The notes under the pieces are model-generated. The model did not search any database, had not been told where the DNA came from, and saw only the letters and a program-made list of their open reading frames with translations. Source: CAYFUT01 sp964346395 (GTDB lineage Bacteria; Bacillota; Halanaerobiia; Halobacteroidales; Halobacteroidaceae). From it: a DNA stretch of 18,483 nt. A program made the translations under genes and the position numbers. The stretch is from NCBI GenBank assembly GCA_964346395.1, contig CAYFUT010000052.1, positions 1 to 18,483 of the forward strand, read 5' to 3'. This document shows positions 14,883 to 18,483 of this stretch, one piece after another; positions within the stretch are counted from its first letter, which is position 1; each line of letters starts with the position of its first letter.

Positions 14883-15752
14883 TCACTGCAGAGTGCTTTT
14901 AAACGTTTCTGCCATTTTGCGAAAATTAGCTAAATAATCAGTCGCCAGAGGATCAAGTTTTACTGTCCGCCCGTCTATTTCCTCCGCTAAAGATTCTGAC
15001 TGCTGACTATCAATTTCAGCCTGATGAAATATAACCTTTATATTTTTCTCTTGGGCTAAATTAATTATCTTTTCCATTCGCTGGGGAGTAGCTTTCTTCC
15101 CTCCTTGCTCAATGGCAATCATTTCTAAATTATACTCCTCTGCAAAATAACCAAACGCTGGGTGATAAACAATAAAACTTCTACTTTCTACTTGTGATAA
15201 AGTCTCTTTAATCTCGTGATCCACTTTTTCAAGTTGAGCAATGTATTCCTCAGCATTTTGTTGGTACTCAGCTTTATGTTCCGGATCTAAACTGGACAAC
15301 TGCTTAGTAATAATTTCAATCATTAGCTTTACCCGCTTTGGAGATAACCAAATATGTGGATCCTTACTGCCGTTTGAAAATTCCCGTTCGGGATATTTTT
15401 CCGCTACCTCATCATCTAATCTGACCACCTGTAAATCACTATTTATTTCTTTAGCTTTGGGTAAAATATTAGCAGTATCCGCCGGCACCCCGATAGAAAA
15501 ATAAACCGCTGCTTCACTAAATTTAGTAAGTTCCTCCGGAGAAGGGGCATAATTTCCTGGACTGTTGCCCGGCGGAATCATGGTTACTACTTCCACCAAA
15601 TCTCCTCCTACTGCTTTCACGAAAGTTTTTTGCGGCGGAATCGACACAGCTACTTTTACCTTATCAGTTATTGCTGCCTGCTGTTTAGATTGTGCACACC
15701 CCATCATTAACAAAAGAATTATTAATAACAAACTAATAAAAATCTTTTTCAC
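14883..15752 (-). CDS. znuA: Zinc/metal-binding lipoprotein of the ABC transporter
   Basis: This is a 289-residue cluster 9 (ZnuA/TroA/PsaA) solute-binding protein. It has a short hydrophobic signal with Cys19 in LLMMGC, so it is a lipoprotein. Likely metal ligands are His133 (DPHIW), His197 (VYHPAFGYF) and Asp267 (KLDPLA), with His243 (FHQAEID) a further candidate. The usual first ligand, the His of the PHxYxPxP block, is missing: the block reads SPGNYAPSP, with Gly66 in its place. No His-rich loop typical of many zinc binders is present. The start is GTG at 15750-15752, six bases after GAGGGGGAG. It is the first gene of the operon and follows a Fur/Zur-type operator. Zinc is favoured because of the His ligands and the neighbouring regulator, but manganese is possible. 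Confidence 0.9.
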   Translation of the reverse strand: MKKIFISLLLIILLLMMGCAQSKQQAAITDKVKVAVSIPPQKTFVKAVGGDLVEVVTMIPPGNSPGNYAPSPEELTKFSEAAVYFSIGVPADTANILPKAKEINSDLQVVRLDDEVAEKYPEREFSNGSKDPHIWLSPKRVKLMIEIITKQLSSLDPEHKAEYQQNAEEYIAQLEKVDHEIKETLSQVESRSFIVYHPAFGYFAEEYNLEMIAIEQGGKKATPQRMEKIINLAQEKNIKVIFHQAEIDSQQSESLAEEIDGRTVKLDPLATDYLANFRKMAETFKSTLQ

Positions 15753-15778
15753 TTTTGCTCCCCCTCTTCAATTCTTTT

Positions 15779-15793
15779 TGCAAATCATTTGCA
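15779..15793. promoter_or_regulatory. Fur/Zur-type operator
   Basis: TGCAAATGATTTGCA (minus strand) is a perfect 7-1-7 inverted repeat with the AATNATT centre typical of Fur-family boxes. On the minus strand it lies 12 bases after the -10 box and 26 bases before the znuA start, where binding would block transcription. A further TGCAAA half-site overlaps it upstream (ATGCAAATGCAAAT). The Fur-family gene of the same operon is the natural regulator. Confidence 0.82.
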
Positions 15794-15805
15794 TTTGCAT
15801 TATAT

Positions 15806-15834
15806 ATAGTAATATATTTTATGCTTCCTGTCAA
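15806..15834 (-). promoter_or_regulatory. SigA-type promoter of the znu operon
   Basis: On the minus strand TTGACA (15829-15834) and TACTAT (15806-15811) are 17 bases apart. The predicted start falls at the edge of the 7-1-7 operator. Confidence 0.85.
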
Positions 15835-15877
15835 ATCACCCTAGTATTCAATCTTTCTCTAACCCAAAAAATACTCA

Positions 15878-15907
15878 AAGGCAGTAGGATCTAGATCCTA
15901 CTGCCTT
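15878..15907 (-). terminator. Perfect 30-base palindrome after the first M23 gene
   Basis: AAGGCAGTAGGAT and its complement meet around a CTAG centre. It begins four bases past the stop of the M23 gene. On the minus strand the stem is followed by TGAGTATTTTTT, a delayed T-run. It is most likely a terminator that also separates this gene from the znu operon. Confidence 0.65.
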
Positions 15908-15911
15908 CTAT

Positions 15912-16955
15912 CTACTCTAAATATTTCAACGGATTTACTGGCTTATCATCAATTAAAATTCTAAAATCAAGGTGAGGCCCAGTACTTCTTCCTGAACTTC
16001 CTACCTTAGCAATTGCTTCTCTTCTGGCTACTTGCTCTCCTTTATCCACTAACAACTTAGAATTATGAGCATACAGAGAAACTACTCCATTACCGTGGTC
16101 AATAGTCACTGTCCGTCCGAAGCCGTGTATCCAGCCGCTGCCCAACACTCGGCCAGATTCGGCTGCGCGTACAATAGTCCCTATTTTAACAGCTATATCA
16201 ATCCCCTCATGCAGCTGCTTTTCATTAGTAATCGGATGCATCCGCCAGCCGAAATTAGAACTAATGCGGCCTTTAACCGGCCAGCGGAAATTTTGATCGA
16301 TTCCTCCACCTGAATGTTCAGAACTTTCTGATAAATCTAACACTAGTTTAGGAACCTCAATTCGCTGTCCGACTTCAATTTGAGCTGTTTTTAAATTATT
16401 TATTTTCTGAATTCTGCGAATAGTGGTATGATATTTTTCAGCTAACTGCTTTAAGGTATCTCCTATTTCTACTTTATAAGACACTATTTCATAAAAATCA
16501 GTATCCAATTTACCTCCTAGCGCAGTTTTAGGAATTACTAATTCCTGGCCAGGCTGAATAACATTAGAATCCAAATCATTTGCTTCTCGAATTGTCTCAA
16601 TAGACACACCATACAGGATTGATATTTCCGATAAACTATCTCCCTTTCTCACTATATGCCTATCAAAAGACTTCGCTTCCTGTAAATGATTCCAAGTTTT
16701 TTTGCCTACTACTCCATCAATTGGCAGTCCGTTTTCCTTTTGAAATCTAATCACAGCCCGCTTAGTAGAAGCTCCAAATACTCCATCAATTACTAGTCTT
16801 CCCCCCAACATTACCAAAGTTTCTTGTAACTCCCGGACATCTTCACCTTCCATCCCCTGCTGTAAAGTACGCTGCTGCGCTCCAAAAACAGTAAAAGATA
16901 TAAAAATTAATAATAGACTTAATATAGTACCTGACATTAGTTTCTTCTGGATCAA
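15912..16955 (-). CDS. Secreted M23 peptidase with peptidoglycan-binding and LysM domains
   Basis: This 347-residue cell-wall hydrolase is probably an endopeptidase cutting peptide cross-links outside the membrane. A signal peptide spans about 1-26 (cut near FGA-QQ). A PG_binding_1 domain covers about 30-92 and contains VIDGVFGASTKRAVIRFQ. Two LysM domains follow at about 99-143 and 158-203, then a linker and an M23 (LytM/Peptidase_M23) domain at about 222-346. Zinc and catalytic residues are His249 and Asp253 (HEGID), His297 (YAH) and His328. The last motif reads HLD rather than HLH, so Asp330 replaces the usual zinc-binding His. The start is TTG at 16953-16955, seven bases after GAGGTG. It is a tandem paralogue of the gene at 17169-18215. 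Whether the HLD variant is active is not known from sequence. Confidence 0.92.
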   Translation of the reverse strand: MIQKKLMSGTILSLLLIFISFTVFGAQQRTLQQGMEGEDVRELQETLVMLGGRLVIDGVFGASTKRAVIRFQKENGLPIDGVVGKKTWNHLQEAKSFDRHIVRKGDSLSEISILYGVSIETIREANDLDSNVIQPGQELVIPKTALGGKLDTDFYEIVSYKVEIGDTLKQLAEKYHTTIRRIQKINNLKTAQIEVGQRIEVPKLVLDLSESSEHSGGGIDQNFRWPVKGRISSNFGWRMHPITNEKQLHEGIDIAVKIGTIVRAAESGRVLGSGWIHGFGRTVTIDHGNGVVSLYAHNSKLLVDKGEQVARREAIAKVGSSGRSTGPHLDFRILIDDKPVNPLKYLE

Positions 16956-16975
16956 TGTGATCCACCTCTCTATTT

Positions 16976-17007
16976 CATTTTATGTATTAATTTACATTTT
17001 ATGTATT
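16976..17007. repeat. Short direct repeat in the leader of the first M23 gene
   Basis: CATTTTATGTATT occurs twice (16976-16988 and 16995-17007), 19 bases apart, just upstream of the ribosome site of the M23 gene. Between them ATGTA and TACAT form a small inverted repeat. It may be a regulator site or a promoter region; no good -35/-10 pair is seen nearby. Confidence 0.4.
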
Positions 17008-17063
17008 TAAAGACTTGATTAATATCTCCTGCCTCTAAATTAACTTTTCTGCAAAAAAGACCA

Positions 17064-17083
17064 AAGTCGCCTAGCGGCGACTT
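17064..17083 (-). terminator. Hairpin terminator of the AAGTCGCC family, copy 2
   Basis: The arms AAGTCGCC and GGCGACTT flank the loop TAGC. The minus-strand continuation is TGGTCTTTTTT, a delayed T-run. It lies 85 bases past the stop of the second M23 gene, behind copy 3, and before the promoter region of the first M23 gene. Confidence 0.5.
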
Positions 17084-17128
17084 AGCCCCTGGTAAAATTA
17101 ATCTAAAAAGTTTAATCACTTAAAAGAT

Positions 17129-17152
17129 AAAAAAGCCGCCGTTAGGCGACTT
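17129..17152 (-). terminator. Hairpin terminator of the AAGTCGCC family, copy 3
   Basis: On the minus strand AAGTCGCC, loop TAAC, GGCGGCTT is followed by four more T, with one T-G wobble in the stem. It starts 17 bases after the stop of the second M23 gene and has the best T-run of the family. Confidence 0.75.
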
Positions 17153-17168
17153 AAACTGCTATCTATAT

Positions 17169-18215
17169 TTATCGTAAATATTTTAAAGGGTTGACTGGTT
17201 TATCATTAATCAAAATTCGAAAATCAAGGTGAGGGCCAGTGCTTCTACCTGAATTACCAGATTTAGCAATCGCTTCCCCTCGAGTTACCCGCTCTCCGTT
17301 ATTTACTAACAAACTCGAATTATGAGCATACAGGGTAACTACCCCATTGCCGTGGTCAATAGTTACTGTTCGTCCAAAACCTCGAATCCAGCCGCTGCCT
17401 AAAACTTGTCCCGATTCAGCAGTTCTAACAATAGTACCCGTGTTCACAGCTATATCAATTCCACCGTGAAAATGTTTATCATTAGTAATTGGATGCCTTC
17501 GCCAACCAAAATTGGAACTAATCCGGCCACTAACAGGCCAGCGGAAATTTTGACTAATCTTTCCGCCAGTATAGCGCGAACTATTAGATAAATCTAATAC
17601 CAATTTAGGCACTTCAATCCTCTGACCTATTCGTATCCGATTAGTAGTTAACTCATTTACCTCTTTTATCCGGCGGATAGTAGTATGATATCTTTCAGCT
17701 AACTTCTGTAAAGTATCCCCGGGCTTAACCTGATAGGAAATCATTTTATAAAAATCAGTATCTAAATTACCGCCCAGTCCAGTTTTAGAAATCACCAGTT
17801 CCTGGCCAGGCCGAATTAGATCAGAATCCAAACCATTTGCTTCCTGAATTGCTTCTACTGAAACTCCATATAGCGATGATATCTTTGATAAGGTGTCTCC
17901 TCTACGAACTATATGTTTATCAAAGGATTTAGCTTCCTGCAGATCATCCCAAGTTTCAGTACCGACTACTCCATCAATCGGTAGTCCGCTTTCCTTTTGA
18001 AATCTAATCACTGCCCGCTTAGTAGACGGGCCAAATATACCATCAATAATTACCCGTTCTCCTAACATTACCAGCGTTTCCTGTAACTCCCGGACATCTT
18101 CACCTTCCATCCCCTGCTGTAAAGTACGCTGCTGCGCCCCGACAACAGTAGAAAATAGAGTAATTAATAATAAAACTATTAACAGACCTGAAACTAATTT
18201 CTGTGGTTTATACAC
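17169..18215 (-). CDS. Secreted M23 peptidase with peptidoglycan-binding and LysM domains, paralogue
   Basis: This 348-residue protein has the same architecture and most of the same residues as its downstream neighbour. A signal peptide spans about 1-27 (cut near VGA-QQ). A PG_binding_1 domain lies at about 31-93, LysM domains at about 100-144 and 159-204, and an M23 domain at about 223-347. Catalytic and zinc residues are His250 and Asp254 (HGGID), His298 (YAH), His329 and Asp331 in GPHLD. The same HxD replacement is therefore shared by both copies. The first LysM, the linker and the tail differ most from the paralogue, which indicates an older duplication. The start is GTG at 18213-18215, seven bases after AAGGGAG. 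It has its own promoter and terminator, so it is probably transcribed alone. The role in growth, division or sporulation is not evident. Confidence 0.92.
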   Translation of the reverse strand: MYKPQKLVSGLLIVLLLITLFSTVVGAQQRTLQQGMEGEDVRELQETLVMLGERVIIDGIFGPSTKRAVIRFQKESGLPIDGVVGTETWDDLQEAKSFDKHIVRRGDTLSKISSLYGVSVEAIQEANGLDSDLIRPGQELVISKTGLGGNLDTDFYKMISYQVKPGDTLQKLAERYHTTIRRIKEVNELTTNRIRIGQRIEVPKLVLDLSNSSRYTGGKISQNFRWPVSGRISSNFGWRRHPITNDKHFHGGIDIAVNTGTIVRTAESGQVLGSGWIRGFGRTVTIDHGNGVVTLYAHNSSLLVNNGERVTRGEAIAKSGNSGRSTGPHLDFRILINDKPVNPLKYLR

Positions 18216-18307
18216 ATTTGTACTCCCTTCCTTCTCTTATTCTGCTTATACTCCAATAGAATTAAATCTTTTATGTTTATTAGCTAAAAAATAAAAACTG
18301 TGTAATT

Positions 18308-18316
18308 ATTATATCA
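18308..18316 (-). promoter_or_regulatory. Extended -10 promoter of the second M23 gene
   Basis: On the minus strand TGATATAAT gives an extended -10 (TGn plus a perfect TATAAT). The -35 position 17 bases upstream reads TTTTCA, a poor match. The predicted leader is about 85 bases long. The remaining bases to the right edge are AT-rich and hold no gene that I can see. Confidence 0.65.
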
Positions 18317-18483
18317 CTTTCTTTAAAGTTTGAAAAGATAAGTTTAATATTTATTCCACAATTAGAATATATCAAACTCTAACAGCTATTTCAATGGTAT
18401 TATTAGCCTTATCTACTTAATTCTCTGCTTTAAGCTAATACTTGACATTATTTTAGCCTAAACTAAATTTTTCTAACTAAATA

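Noticed and set aside
18442..18483. TTGACA on the plus strand as a promoter reading out of the right edge
   Set aside because: No acceptable -10 box lies 16 to 18 bases downstream and no gene is visible before the window ends.

Overview
The window is an AT-rich stretch of a low-GC anaerobic Firmicute. The layout, the fermentation genes and the protein style suggest Halanaerobiales, most likely near Halobacteroidaceae. That placement is an inference from gene content and remembered protein similarity, not a search. Every gene reads on the minus strand, so transcription runs from high to low coordinates. GTG and TTG starts are common. A run of exactly 100 N at 1249-1348 shows that this is a scaffolded draft assembly.

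Region 1 (1-6757) is a lysine-fermentation operon. In transcription order it holds kdd (3,5-diaminohexanoate dehydrogenase), kamB and kamC (a P-loop protein and a MutS-like ATPase, regarded as the reactivase of the aminomutase), kamD and kamE (the two subunits of adenosylcobalamin/PLP lysine 5,6-aminomutase), a possible small ORF, and the 5' end of an NhaC-type antiporter gene that runs off the left edge. kamA, kce and kal of the same pathway are not in the window.

Region 2 (6689-10850) is the probable control unit. Just upstream of kdd lies a near-consensus sigma-54 (-24/-12) promoter. About 200 and 280 bases upstream of its inferred start are two palindromes sharing the core TGATACA-N4-TGTATCA, in the usual place for activator sites. 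The next gene encodes a CBS-CBS-PAS-PAS-AAA+-HTH sigma-54 activator, and after it comes rpoN, sigma-54 itself. Sensor, sigma factor, promoter and operator are therefore all next to the operon they probably control. Between the activator gene and rpoN sits a 183-bp foldback element with long terminal inverted repeats flanked by TA, which looks like a MITE.

Region 3 (11063-15834) is a five-gene metal-uptake operon: a znuA-like lipoprotein, znuC, znuB, a Fur-family regulator (probably Zur) and a SulP anion transporter. A canonical promoter with a perfect 7-1-7 Fur/Zur-type operator just downstream of the -10 precedes znuA, and a strong intrinsic terminator follows sulP.

Region 4 (15878-18313) holds two tandem, closely related secreted cell-wall hydrolases (peptidoglycan-binding domain, two LysM, M23 peptidase), each followed by its own hairpin. 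Both carry HxD in place of the usual HxH in the last M23 motif. A hairpin with the stem AAGTCGCC/GGCGACTT recurs three times in regions 2 to 4, each time in a position that suits a terminator.
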